A DNA stretch of 64,000 nt from the NCBI RefSeq assembly GCF_001612665.1, contig NZ_BDAX01000016.1, forward strand, positions 1-64,000, read 5' to 3'. The notes under the pieces were generated by a model that worked only from the letters and a program-made list of their open reading frames with translations, did no database searches and was not told the origin of the DNA. Numbering within the stretch: position 1 is the stretch's first letter; each line of letters begins with the position of its first letter. Positions 1 to 9,027 of this stretch are shown here, piece by piece. This stretch comes from Nocardia alba NBRC 108234 (GTDB taxonomy: Bacteria > Actinomycetota > Actinomycetes > Mycobacteriales > Mycobacteriaceae). The position numbers were made by a program, and so were the translations under genes.

Positions 1-1
1 G

Positions 2-3000
2 TTGCGCACGCTCAGCGACATCGTGAATTTTGTTGCCGCATCGGTGGTTTCGGTTCCGAGTGCCGCGTCGGCGACGACCGGTCCGGCGCTCGATGCCGAC
101 GCGGTGTGGTCGGTGTTGTCGCAGGTCGTTTCGGACAAGACCGGCTACCCGACGGAGATGCTGGCGCCCGCGCTGGATCTGGAAGCCGATCTCGGTGTGG
201 ATTCGATCAAGCGGGTTCAGATCATGGGTGCGGTCGGTGAGCGTATCGAGGGTGTGCCCGCCGTGGGTCCGGAGCAGGTCGCGGAGTTGCGCACCCTGAG
301 CGACATCGTGAATTTCGTTGCCGAGTCCGTGGTGTCGGGTGCTCTCCCCGCAGCGACCGGTCCCGCGCTCGACGCGGACGCGGTGTGGTCGGTGTTGTCG
401 CAGGTGGTGTCGGACAAGACCGGTTACCCGACCGACATGCTGGCGTTGTCGCTGGATCTGGAAGCCGATCTCGGTGTGGATTCGATCAAGCGGGTTCAGA
501 TCATGGGTGCGGTCGGTGAGCGCATCGAGGGTGTGCCCGCCGTGGGTCCGGAGCAGGTCGCGGAATTGCGCACGCTCAGCGACATCGTGAACTTCGTTGC
601 CGCATCAGTGGTTTCGGTGCCCGGCGTCGCTCCTGTGACCGACTCGGTGGTCGATGCCGACGCGGTGTGGTCGGCGCTGGTCCAAGTCGTTTCGGAGAAG
701 ACAGGTTATCCCACCGAGATGCTGGCGCCCGCGCTGGATCTGGAAGCGGACCTCGGTGTGGATTCGATCAAGCGGGTTCAGATCATGGGTGCGGTCGGTG
801 AGCGTATCGACGGTGTGCCCGCTGTCGGGCCCGAGCAGGTCGCGGAGTTGCGCACCCTGAGTGACATCGTCGATTTCGTCGCAGGCTCGGCGGCCCCCGC
901 CGCCACCACGGCCGCCCCCGCGGTGGGTTCGGAAGCGGTACCGGCCGGCGATCGAGGACTTCAGCGCGGGATCGAGGAAGATCCGGTCCTGCTGCGGATC
1001 GTGCCGGTGGCTCTCCCCGAGATCGACCGCGTCGACCAGCCCTACGCCGCGGACCGGACAGCCCTGATCATCGACCACGGTGACAACACCGCGGCGACCC
1101 TGGCGACCGGTCTCGAGCAGCAGGGATGGACCGTTCACACGGCCACCGTCGCGGCCCGTGACGACGCCGGAGTGGCCGCATGGGACGGCGCTGTCGTGCA
1201 CGCGGCGATCGAGTCCACGCTGAAAGCGGTCGCGCGCCTCGATCTGTGCCTGACCGTGCTCCCCGCGGACAGCCAGTGGCTGGTGGGTGGTCATCGGCTC
1301 GCCGATACGATCCACACCGCCACGCTGGTGCACGATCGCCTGGTGGCGACCGCCGAAGCCGGGACGCGGGCGGCGTTCGTGACGCTCACCCGCATCGACG
1401 GTGTGCTCGGCCACCAAGGTGACAGCGCGGCTGCCGCCGCGGTGGTCGGCGGGGTCAGCGGCCTGGTGAAGACCCTCGCGCAGGAAGCGCCCGGCCTGTT
1501 CTGCCGGGCACTGGATCTCTCGCCGCTGCTGACCGACGAGGCCGTGATCGTCTCCCTGCTCGCCGAACTCGACGATGCCGCGATCGACGCCCGCGAAGTC
1601 GGGGTCGACGCCGAACACACGCGGTGGACACTGCGCCCGCAGCCGGTCGAGAGCGCTACCCCGGCGACCGAACTCGCCCTCACCACCGACGATGTGCTGG
1701 TCGTCACCGGTGGCGCGCGGGGAGTGACCGCCCGGTGTGTTCGGGAACTGGCCGCTCGCAAGCCCTGCGAGTTCCTCCTGCTCGGACGCACCGAGCTCGC
1801 GGACGAGCCGCAGTGGGCGGCGGGCGTCGCCGACGACGCGCTCAAGGCCGCCGCCATCGCCGCCGTGCGCGCCGCTGGTGAACAGCCGACGCCGAAGCAG
1901 ATCGACCGGATCGTCCGAGACCTGCTGGCACAGCGCGAGATCCGCGCGACCGTCGACGCGGTGGCCGCGACGGGCGCCCGGGTGCGCTACCTCGCCGTGG
2001 ACATCACCGACGCCGAAGCCACCGAGCGGGCCCTGGCACCGGACGCGGGCCGGATCACCGGCATCGTGCACGGAGCGGGCGCCCTCGCCGACTCCCTGCT
2101 GCCCGCCAAAACGGCCGACGACATCCGCCTGGTGCTCGCGACCAAGCTCGACGGGCTGTACAACGTGGTCTCCGCCCTGCCCGAGGCCACACTGGGCCAT
2201 CTCATCCTGTTCGGGTCGGTGGCCGGGGTGTACGGCAATCCGGGTCAGGCCGACTACGCGGTCGCCAACGAAGCCCTCAACCGGGCGGCGGTGAGCTGGC
2301 GACGGCAAGGTCTGGCCGGACACGTCACCACCGTCAACTGGGGAGCCTGGGACGGCGGCATGGTGACGCCGCAGCTGCGCGAGGTCTTCCTCGCCCGTGG
2401 TGTGGCGCTGCTCGGGATGGACGCCGGCGCGCGCATGTTCGCCGAGCAGTTCGCCCCCGATCGCGCCGACGACGTGTCGGTCCTGGTCGGTCCCGCCGCG
2501 CCGCTGGCCACGGCCGTGATCCTCACCGCGACCAGCCCGTTCACCGCCCACCGTGATCTCGCGCCGCTGGCGAGCGATCCGGTGATCGGCGATCATCGGG
2601 TCGGCAAGTGCCCGGTGTTCCCGGCGGCCGCCGGACTCGGTTGGGCGATCAACGTCCTCGAGCGCGCCAACCCGGGCCTGCGGGTGGTGGAATGCACCGG
2701 TTTCGAGGTGCTGCGGGGAATCGTCTACGACGGCAAGGATGAACGCTCCTACCGGCTCGACGCGCAGGCGGGAACCGTCATCGGCGACCGGCTGAGCATC
2801 ACGGTCTGGATCCGCAGTGACGAGCCCGGCAAGACGCTGGCGCCCTCGCACTTCACCGGCACTTTCCTCCTCGCCGCCGAAACAGCTTCTGCCCCGGTCG
2901 TTTCCGGTTGGCCGGGCTACGCGATCGGCGTCGGTCCGGAGAACGGGCTCGATGTCTACCGTGACGCGGACCTGTTCCACGGGCCGCTGCTGCAGGGTGT

Positions 3001-3409
3001 TCGCCGCATCCTGGAGCGAGCCGACCGCCGTCTCGTCGTCGAGGGCAAGCTCCCCGACGCTCGGATCGGTGCAGGCAATTACGCGGGCGCGCTGCACAGT
3101 CCGGCACTGGCCGATGTCGCCATCCAGGCCGGCGCGTTGCTGGGCGTGTGGTTCATGAACTCGGCCTGCCTGCCGCTGTCGATCGGGCGTATCGAGTACT
3201 TCGCCCCGCTGCCCGACGACAGTTCGTTCGTGCTGGTGGTCGACGACCTGCGGGCCAACGCGACCGGCACCGAGGTCACCGTGACCGTCACCGCCTGTGA
3301 ACCCGACGGCACTGTGCTGCAGCGCTACCGCGATCTCGCGGTGATCGCCACGCCGGAGATGACCGAGAAGTTCGCCGAGGCCGTGCGGTTACGCGAGCAG
3401 CGCGCGTGA
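2..3409 (+). CDS. PfaA-like PUFA-type polyketide synthase, C-terminal part (5' end outside window)
   Basis: Subunit of an iterative PUFA-synthase-like enzyme that extends and ketoreduces an acyl chain held on several carrier domains. The reading frame is already open at the left edge and begins inside the tail of an ACP, so the KS/AT half lies outside. Seen in order: three full ACPs with the motif LGVDSIKRVQI (phosphopantetheine serines at about residues 68, 161 and 255), an Ala/Pro linker, a ketoreductase (NADPH loop VTGGARGVT near 568, catalytic FGSVAGVYG and Tyr752), and a C-terminal PKS-DH-like hotdog region (DPVIGDHRVGKCPVFP, His near 865). This is the ACPn-KR-DH' order of PfaA. The stop overlaps the start region of the next gene. 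The family call is firm; the product is unknown. Confidence 0.9.
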   Translation: MRTLSDIVNFVAASVVSVPSAASATTGPALDADAVWSVLSQVVSDKTGYPTEMLAPALDLEADLGVDSIKRVQIMGAVGERIEGVPAVGPEQVAELRTLSDIVNFVAESVVSGALPAATGPALDADAVWSVLSQVVSDKTGYPTDMLALSLDLEADLGVDSIKRVQIMGAVGERIEGVPAVGPEQVAELRTLSDIVNFVAASVVSVPGVAPVTDSVVDADAVWSALVQVVSEKTGYPTEMLAPALDLEADLGVDSIKRVQIMGAVGERIDGVPAVGPEQVAELRTLSDIVDFVAGSAAPAATTAAPAVGSEAVPAGDRGLQRGIEEDPVLLRIVPVALPEIDRVDQPYAADRTALIIDHGDNTAATLATGLEQQGWTVHTATVAARDDAGVAAWDGAVVHAAIESTLKAVARLDLCLTVLPADSQWLVGGHRLADTIHTATLVHDRLVATAEAGTRAAFVTLTRIDGVLGHQGDSAAAAAVVGGVSGLVKTLAQEAPGLFCRALDLSPLLTDEAVIVSLLAELDDAAIDAREVGVDAEHTRWTLRPQPVESATPATELALTTDDVLVVTGGARGVTARCVRELAARKPCEFLLLGRTELADEPQWAAGVADDALKAAAIAAVRAAGEQPTPKQIDRIVRDLLAQREIRATVDAVAATGARVRYLAVDITDAEATERALAPDAGRITGIVHGAGALADSLLPAKTADDIRLVLATKLDGLYNVVSALPEATLGHLILFGSVAGVYGNPGQADYAVANEALNRAAVSWRRQGLAGHVTTVNWGAWDGGMVTPQLREVFLARGVALLGMDAGARMFAEQFAPDRADDVSVLVGPAAPLATAVILTATSPFTAHRDLAPLASDPVIGDHRVGKCPVFPAAAGLGWAINVLERANPGLRVVECTGFEVLRGIVYDGKDERSYRLDAQAGTVIGDRLSITVWIRSDEPGKTLAPSHFTGTFLLAAETASAPVVSGWPGYAIGVGPENGLDVYRDADLFHGPLLQGVRRILERADRRLVVEGKLPDARIGAGNYAGALHSPALADVAIQAGALLGVWFMNSACLPLSIGRIEYFAPLPDDSSFVLVVDDLRANATGTEVTVTVTACEPDGTVLQRYRDLAVIATPEMTEKFAEAVRLREQRA
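92..880 (+). repeat. Tandem near-identical ACP-coding repeats
   Basis: Three in-frame units of about 280 bp each encode an ACP. Stretches of 130-150 bp around the Ser codon (for example 172-320, 451-599 and 733-881) differ at only a few, mostly synonymous positions. Bases 1-60 match the end of such a unit, so a fourth copy begins outside the window. The near identity suggests recent duplication or gene conversion. Confidence 0.9.
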
Positions 3410-3438
3410 GCATCGTCGATGTGAGGAATGGAGATCCG

Positions 3439-5652
3439 ATGACCACCACACCACTGGACGCCCTCGACTTCGACGGTGAGCCCTTCGACGTCCTCGCCTG
3501 GTCGCTGGCACTGGAGCCCGCCACCAGCCCCGCGACCCCCGCGACCGGTTCGGCGGTGGCCGCCGTGCGCGACACCACCGCACCGGCGCCGGCCGCCTCG
3601 TCGCTGCCCGCCACCGTGCGGGCAGCGGCGGCCGGGCCGCCCGCCGACGCCATTTCCGCCCTCCTGCACGAGGTCCGGTCCGAGCTGGTGACCGCGCACC
3701 TGTCAGCGATGGACGTGCAGACCGCCTTGCAGCGGCGAGCACTCGCGAGCCTGCGTCGCGACGAGCAGCTCACCCGGACCGACACCGAGATCGCGCCGGC
3801 GTCGCCCACCTGGGCGGAGCAGTCGTTCGCGGTGATGGTCGACTACGCACCGGCGACCGGTCTCGCGGTCTCCGCGGCACCGGGACACCCGGTGGTTTCG
3901 GAGCTACCGCCGCCGGCGACCACCATGAATGCCTTCAAGTTCCTCGCCCGCACGCCGATCACCGCCCTGAACGGCACCGACCTCGCCGCCCTGGGCAGGG
4001 GCGAGGTGGCCGCCGTCTTCGGTCCGGCCTACGACCAGGAAGGCGTTAACCCCGATATCCGGCTGACCGAGGGCACCCACGCCGATCTCACCGAGGTGCT
4101 CGAGCTCGCCGGACGCGAAGGGCCATGGGCCAGAGGACGATTGCGGGCCATCGGCCGCGTCGATGGTCCCGATCCGGTCACCGCGGCCACCGAGCTCACC
4201 TGGCAGGCCGCCCAGGTGTTCGCGGTGCGCGCGGGTCTGCAGCTGTGCCTGGCCGGGGCCCGATTCCAGGCGGGCGAACCGTTCGAGGTGACCGTGTCCG
4301 CGCCGCTGACCGGCCCGGTCGAACTGGTCGCCGATGTGGTCCAGATCGACCTGCTGCCGCGCCCCTGGATCCGGGTCAACGCCGAAATCCGGTGCGCGGG
4401 AAAGGTAGTGGCGCGCGTTCACGGCCTCACCGTCGAGGTCGTGGAGGAACCGGGTCTGCCGATCGGTCCCGAGGTCGGCGGTGAGATTCCCCGATTCCTC
4501 GGCCGCCGCAACGTCTTCGGTCAGCGGGCGCTGCTCGGTGAGTTCCATATGACCCACAGCGCCCGTGGTGATCTCGGCATCGCGCTCGGCCCGGAGTTCT
4601 CGGCCTACGCGGGCCGCAGGGCCACGCGCATGCCCAACCACGGACTCCAGCTCTGCGACCGGGTGATGGCTGTCGACGGCCGACGGGGACAGCTCGACGC
4701 GGGCAGTTCGCACACCGAGTACGACTCGCCCGCCGATTCCTGGTACTACCTCGAGTCGGCCGATGCCTCCATGCCCAACGTCGTCTACATGGAGACCTCG
4801 CTGCAATCGGCGTTGTTGCTCGGCTACTTCCTCGGCGCGACCCTCACCTCGCCCACAGAGGATTTCAGCCTGCGCAATCTCGACGGCTCCGCGACCGTCC
4901 TGCGCGAGGTCGACCTGCGGGACAAGACGATTCAGCAGACGAGCAGGCTCACCGACACCACCGTCCTGCTCGGTGTCGTGTTGCAGACGTTCTCCTACGA
5001 ACTCTCGGTGGACGGTGAACCGTTCTACGCGGGGCAGTCGCTGTTCGGGTTCTTCAACGCCCCGGCGTTGGCGAACCAGAACGGACTCGACAACGGCGAG
5101 CTCGTGCCGACGTGGCTCGACAGCCAGGAGCAGCGCCCCGCCGTCCGGGTGATCGACGTGGCGGCCAGGCGCGCGGCGGGCACCGGCATGCCGTGCGCGG
5201 TCGGGCATCTGGCGATGCTCGACCGCATCGAGACCGTCGACGGCGCGGGCACCTACGGGCTCGGCTACCTGCGTGCCACCCGCCCGGTCGCCGCCGACGA
5301 CTGGTTCTTCAGCTACCACTTCTACCTCGACCCGGTGATGCCGGGCTCGCTCGGAGTCGAGGCGGTGATCCAGGCGATGCAGGAGTGGACGGTCGACTCC
5401 GGTCTCGCCGCCGAGCTGGTCGCGCCGGAATTCGTCCTCCCGGTCGGGGTGTCGCTGTCGTGGCGGTATCGCGGGCAGATCCTGGCCAGCGACGAACTGA
5501 TGACCCTCGAGGTGCACATCAAGAGCGTCGAACGGCGACCGGGCCGGATCCGGGTGATCGCCGACGCGAGCGTCTGGAAACCGACCATGCGGATCTACGA
5601 ACTCATCGATGTGGCCGTGGAGTTGCGTGATGTCGGCGCCCGACCCTGGTGA
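3439..5652 (+). CDS. PfaC-like double FabA-type dehydratase
   Basis: Predicted to dehydrate (and possibly isomerise) beta-hydroxyacyl intermediates of the PUFA-type synthase. In known systems this DH pair forms the end of PfaC; here it is a separate protein without KS/CLF. About the first 150 residues are a low-complexity Ala/Pro/Thr region. Then comes a hotdog region and two FabA-like repeats starting near MPNHGLQLCDRV and MPCAVGHLAMLDRI. The second has the canonical HFYLDPVMPGSLGVE active site with Glu in the FabA Asp position. The first reads LESADASMPN where the catalytic His would sit. ATG 3439 is chosen because GAGGAATGGAG lies just upstream; an in-frame GTG at 3406 overlapping the previous stop is the alternative. 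Confidence 0.85.
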   Translation: MTTTPLDALDFDGEPFDVLAWSLALEPATSPATPATGSAVAAVRDTTAPAPAASSLPATVRAAAAGPPADAISALLHEVRSELVTAHLSAMDVQTALQRRALASLRRDEQLTRTDTEIAPASPTWAEQSFAVMVDYAPATGLAVSAAPGHPVVSELPPPATTMNAFKFLARTPITALNGTDLAALGRGEVAAVFGPAYDQEGVNPDIRLTEGTHADLTEVLELAGREGPWARGRLRAIGRVDGPDPVTAATELTWQAAQVFAVRAGLQLCLAGARFQAGEPFEVTVSAPLTGPVELVADVVQIDLLPRPWIRVNAEIRCAGKVVARVHGLTVEVVEEPGLPIGPEVGGEIPRFLGRRNVFGQRALLGEFHMTHSARGDLGIALGPEFSAYAGRRATRMPNHGLQLCDRVMAVDGRRGQLDAGSSHTEYDSPADSWYYLESADASMPNVVYMETSLQSALLLGYFLGATLTSPTEDFSLRNLDGSATVLREVDLRDKTIQQTSRLTDTTVLLGVVLQTFSYELSVDGEPFYAGQSLFGFFNAPALANQNGLDNGELVPTWLDSQEQRPAVRVIDVAARRAAGTGMPCAVGHLAMLDRIETVDGAGTYGLGYLRATRPVAADDWFFSYHFYLDPVMPGSLGVEAVIQAMQEWTVDSGLAAELVAPEFVLPVGVSLSWRYRGQILASDELMTLEVHIKSVERRPGRIRVIADASVWKPTMRIYELIDVAVELRDVGARPW

Positions 5653-6883
5653 GGCGCCGGGGCATGCGGTGAGAGTCACCGATGCCGCGCCGTCGTCGAT
5701 CCGGTGGTTGCCGGTCCTGGTGCTCGCGCTCGGCGCGTTCTGCGCGGGGACCGACAACTACCTCGTCGCCGGGGTGCTGGCACCGATGGCGGCCGACCTG
5801 CGGGTCTCCATCACCGGTGCCGGGCTGTTCGTCACCGGCTACTCCCTGGCCTACGCCCTGGCCGCACCCGTCGTGGTCACCGTGCTGCGGGTGCGCTCGC
5901 CACGGCGGCTGCTGCTGGCCGCGATCGCGTTGTTCGCCGTCGTGAATCTGCTCGCGGCGGTGGCCTGGGCGCCGTGGGTGATGGCGGTGGCGCGTGTCGC
6001 GGCCGGGTGCGTCGCGGGGATCTATGTCCCCTTGGCGGCCGCGGCGGCGGCCGGCATGGCCACGGCGGATCGTCGCGGCCGGGCGCTGGCGGTGATCCTC
6101 GGCGGCATCTCGATCGCCACCGTGGCGGGCGTGCCGCTCGGGGTGTGGGTCGCCGGGTTGTCGTCGTGGCGGATGGCGTTCGTCGCCGTGGCCGTGGTGG
6201 CGCTGATCACCACTGTCGGTGTGGCACTGACGGTTCCGGCGGGCGAGGCCGCACCCCTGGTGTCGCTGCGACAGCGGCTCGCGCCGCTGCGGCACCCACC
6301 GGTGTGGTTGGGGCTCGCGGTGACGATCTCGGCGATGACCGCCGGATTGATGATGTTCACCTACCTGGGCCCGATCTACGCCGAGACCCCCGGGGTGGGC
6401 GCGGGCCATGTCGGCACGCTGATCATGGCGCACGGCCTCGGGGCGATCGTCGGTCTGTGGGGCGGGAGCGTGCTGGTCGACCGATTCAATGCCCGGCCGG
6501 TCCTGCTGGGCGCGTTGACGCTGTTCACCGTGAACCTGACGTGGCAGCCGATCGCCGCGCAGAGCCTGACGACCACCGTCGCCTTCGTCACGATGTGGGG
6601 CGTGGTCGGCTGGGCGTTCCTGCCCGCGCAGCAGCACAGCATGATCGCCGACGCGAGCCCGGAGCAGGCGCCGATGCTGTTGTCGCTCAACGGGTCGGCG
6701 TTGTATCTCGGCGCCGCGCTCGGCTCGGCGATCGGTGGAGCCGTGATCGCGGTCTTCGGGGCCGATCGCATCTGGATGTTCGCTATCTGCTTCGGCGCGC
6801 TGAGTGTGGCGCTGTCGTTGATCCGTCATAAACAATTCCGATCCGTCGATCGGCAATTGTCACACGCCGTCGCCGGCCGTTGA
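5630..6883 (+). CDS. MFS transporter, DHA1/AraJ-like exporter
   Basis: A major facilitator with about 12 hydrophobic segments over 417 residues. The N-terminal region contains GTDNYLVAGVLAPMAADL and FVTGYSLAYALAAPV, typical of DHA1 drug/arabinose efflux members. It starts 23 bp inside the preceding dehydratase gene (GGAG just upstream of ATG 5630), so it is co-translated with the synthase genes. By context it probably exports the lipid product or confers self-tolerance; the substrate cannot be read from sequence. An earlier in-frame ATG at 5609 would add only seven residues. Confidence 0.85.
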   Translation: MSAPDPGEAPGHAVRVTDAAPSSIRWLPVLVLALGAFCAGTDNYLVAGVLAPMAADLRVSITGAGLFVTGYSLAYALAAPVVVTVLRVRSPRRLLLAAIALFAVVNLLAAVAWAPWVMAVARVAAGCVAGIYVPLAAAAAAGMATADRRGRALAVILGGISIATVAGVPLGVWVAGLSSWRMAFVAVAVVALITTVGVALTVPAGEAAPLVSLRQRLAPLRHPPVWLGLAVTISAMTAGLMMFTYLGPIYAETPGVGAGHVGTLIMAHGLGAIVGLWGGSVLVDRFNARPVLLGALTLFTVNLTWQPIAAQSLTTTVAFVTMWGVVGWAFLPAQQHSMIADASPEQAPMLLSLNGSALYLGAALGSAIGGAVIAVFGADRIWMFAICFGALSVALSLIRHKQFRSVDRQLSHAVAGR

Positions 6884-6943
6884 ACCCCGGTTACGGTAAT
6901 TATGTTGCGCCCGGTTTCTATACCGCCTGAGGTGAATTGAGCA

Positions 6944-7861
6944 ATGAATCCCGATCCGCGCAGGAAAACGATCAGTAGTCCCTATATTCATCGACTGCAA
7001 CGACGACACTTCCTGCTGTTCGATATTCTCCCGATCATCGGCACCGTCGTAGCTTTCGCCTTCCTGCTGATCCGGCCCTTCGGTGTCCTGGAATTCGCCC
7101 TGATCTTCGGGATGTGGCTGCTCACCGGACTCGGTGTGACCGTCGGCTACCACCGGCTGTTCACCCACCGCACGTTCAAGGCGGCGCCGTGGGTGACGTG
7201 GGTGCTGGCGGTTCTCGGGTCGATGGCGGGCCAGGGCCCGGTCATCTCCTGGGTCGCGCTGCACCGACGTCACCACGAGTACAGCGACCGCGAAGGCGAC
7301 CCGCACTCGCCCAACCTCGCCGGTGACGGCCTGGTTGGGGCGCTGCGCGGCCTGGCCCACTCGCATTTCCTGTGGATGCGCCGCCACGAGTACCCGAACG
7401 TGGTGCACTACGCGCCCGATCTGATCAAGGACCGGAACCTGGTCCGGATCGCCCGCCTCTACTACTACTGGGTGGGGCTCGGGCTGCTGATCCCGACCGT
7501 GATCGGCGGCCTGGTCACGATGAGCTGGACCGGTGCCGTTTCCGGTCTGCTCTGGGGCGGGCTGGTGCGCATCTTCGTGCTCGAGCACATCGTGTGGGCG
7601 ATCAATTCCTTCCTGCACATGTTCGGGACCCGCCGCTACGAATCCCGCGAGAACAGTCACAACGGTGGTGTATTCGCCCTGGCGACGCTGGGGGAGTCGT
7701 GGCACAACAATCACCATGCCTTTCCCGAGTCGCCCTCTTTCGGGCTGGACTGGTATCGCCTCGATCCCGGTTTCTGGCTCATCCGAACATTGGCATTCTG
7801 TGGTCTCGCCTGGGACCTGAAAATGCCGTCCGCCGAACGCATGGCAGCCAAGCGAATCTAA
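6944..7861 (+). CDS. Membrane fatty-acyl desaturase
   Basis: A di-iron membrane desaturase of 305 residues that should introduce a double bond (or act as an acetylenase) in an acyl-CoA or acyl-ACP. All three histidine boxes are intact: HRLFTH at 70-75, HRRHH at 107-111 and HNNHH at 254-258, with hydrophobic pairs near 25-65, 82-105 and 175-210. The gene follows a 60-bp spacer of lower GC after the exporter and lies 12 bp before a discrete ACP gene. That pairing suggests an acyl-ACP substrate, as in JamB-type enzymes, but general Delta9-type acyl-CoA desaturases share these motifs. Confidence 0.9.
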   Translation: MNPDPRRKTISSPYIHRLQRRHFLLFDILPIIGTVVAFAFLLIRPFGVLEFALIFGMWLLTGLGVTVGYHRLFTHRTFKAAPWVTWVLAVLGSMAGQGPVISWVALHRRHHEYSDREGDPHSPNLAGDGLVGALRGLAHSHFLWMRRHEYPNVVHYAPDLIKDRNLVRIARLYYYWVGLGLLIPTVIGGLVTMSWTGAVSGLLWGGLVRIFVLEHIVWAINSFLHMFGTRRYESRENSHNGGVFALATLGESWHNNHHAFPESPSFGLDWYRLDPGFWLIRTLAFCGLAWDLKMPSAERMAAKRI

Positions 7862-7873
7862 GGAATTCTCACC

Positions 7874-8131
7874 ATGGATACGAGTAAAGAAGCCATTGTC
7901 ACCTGGTGCCAGGAATACCTCGCGAGTCTGCTCGAGGTACCGGCCGCCACCATCGACCCGGCCACCGACTTCGATCGCCTCGGCATCGACTCGGCGCTGG
8001 CCGTGGCGCTGCTCATCGAGGTCGAGGACCGCTACGGCGTCGATCTGGCGCCCGAGGACCTGTTCGACAACCCGAACCTCGACGCCGTCGCCGCCTACCT
8101 GCACGAGCAGAGCCGGCGGAGTGTGGGGTAG
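7874..8131 (+). CDS. Discrete acyl carrier protein
   Basis: An 85-residue acidic carrier protein with the phosphopantetheine motif RLGIDSALAV, serine 40. It has the usual four-helix ACP length and no other domain. AAGGA precedes the ATG. It sits directly between the desaturase and the methyltransferase and is likely to be loaded by the fatty acyl-AMP ligase at 11.0 kb and presented to the tailoring enzymes. Its motif (GIDSA) differs clearly from the synthase ACPs (GVDSIKR), so it probably has a different partner. Confidence 0.92.
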   Translation: MDTSKEAIVTWCQEYLASLLEVPAATIDPATDFDRLGIDSALAVALLIEVEDRYGVDLAPEDLFDNPNLDAVAAYLHEQSRRSVG

Positions 8132-8133
8132 CG

Positions 8134-9027
8134 ATGTCGGTGCATACCGAGCGGTCCGACGCGGCCGCCGCAGCGATCCGCCATCACTACGACGCGGGTA
8201 ACGACTTCTATCGGCTCTGGCTCGACGAGTCGCTGTCCTACTCCTGCGCCCTGCGCGAAAACCCCGCCGACACACTGGAAATCGCCCAGGATCGCAAACT
8301 GCGATACCACCTGGACGCGATCGACGCCGAGCACGCCACCTCGGTCCTCGACATCGGCTGCGGGTGGGGCGCGATCCTCGAACGCTCGGCAAAAGCCGGG
8401 GTCGACCGGTCCGTCGGGCTCACGCTCAGCCCCGAGCAGGCCGAGTTCGTCCGCTCGCGCGCCTACCCCGGCGTCGAGGTGCGGACCGAGAGCTGGGTGC
8501 ACTACGAGCCGGACACCCGATTCGACGGCATCATCTCGATCGGCGCCTTCGAGCACTTCGCCACCCCCGACGACTCGCCGGAACAGAAGATCGGCGTGTA
8601 CCGGGACTTCTTCACCCGCTGCCGGGACTGGCTCGAGCCCGACGGCACGCTGTCGTTGCAGACGATCGCCTACGCGAACATGTCCCGCGATCAGGCCAGC
8701 GTCTTCATGCAGCAGGAGATCTTCCCCGACGCCGACCTGCCGACCCTGGCCGAGATCACCGCCGCGGCCGAGGGACTGTTCGAGGTGCGTTCGATCAGCA
8801 ACGGTCGTCTCGACTACGCCTGGACGTGTGAGCAGTGGGCGCGCAGGCTGCGCGCGAACCGTGCCGAGGCCACCGAGCTCGTCGGCGCCGACGTGGTCGC
8901 GCGGTACGCGCGCTACCTGAAACTGTCGGCGCTCGGTTTCCGGATGGGCAAGATCGGCCTGCTGCGATTGGTGTTGGTGCCCTATCGCAGCGGATTCTTC
9001 ACCGACCATCCGGTGCGGTCGGCATGA
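8134..9027 (+). CDS. Cyclopropane-fatty-acid-synthase-like SAM methyltransferase
   Basis: A SAM-dependent enzyme of the CFA/mycolic acid cyclopropane synthase family, 297 residues. Seen: HYDAGNDFYRLWLDESLSYSC at the N terminus (family signature), the SAM-binding VLDIGCGWG motif, and the GAFEHF loop typical of the family. It may cyclopropanate or methyl-branch a double bond made by the neighbouring desaturase. The ATG at 8134 follows the ACP stop by two bases; longer in-frame reading upstream overlaps the ACP gene and is not credible. Its stop overlaps the next ATG (ATGA). Confidence 0.88.
   Translation: MSVHTERSDAAAAAIRHHYDAGNDFYRLWLDESLSYSCALRENPADTLEIAQDRKLRYHLDAIDAEHATSVLDIGCGWGAILERSAKAGVDRSVGLTLSPEQAEFVRSRAYPGVEVRTESWVHYEPDTRFDGIISIGAFEHFATPDDSPEQKIGVYRDFFTRCRDWLEPDGTLSLQTIAYANMSRDQASVFMQQEIFPDADLPTLAEITAAAEGLFEVRSISNGRLDYAWTCEQWARRLRANRAEATELVGADVVARYARYLKLSALGFRMGKIGLLRLVLVPYRSGFFTDHPVRSA

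Noticed and set aside
605..3097. Long minus-strand frame opposite the PfaA-like gene
   Set aside because: Shadow of the synthase, no family motif and no start signal.
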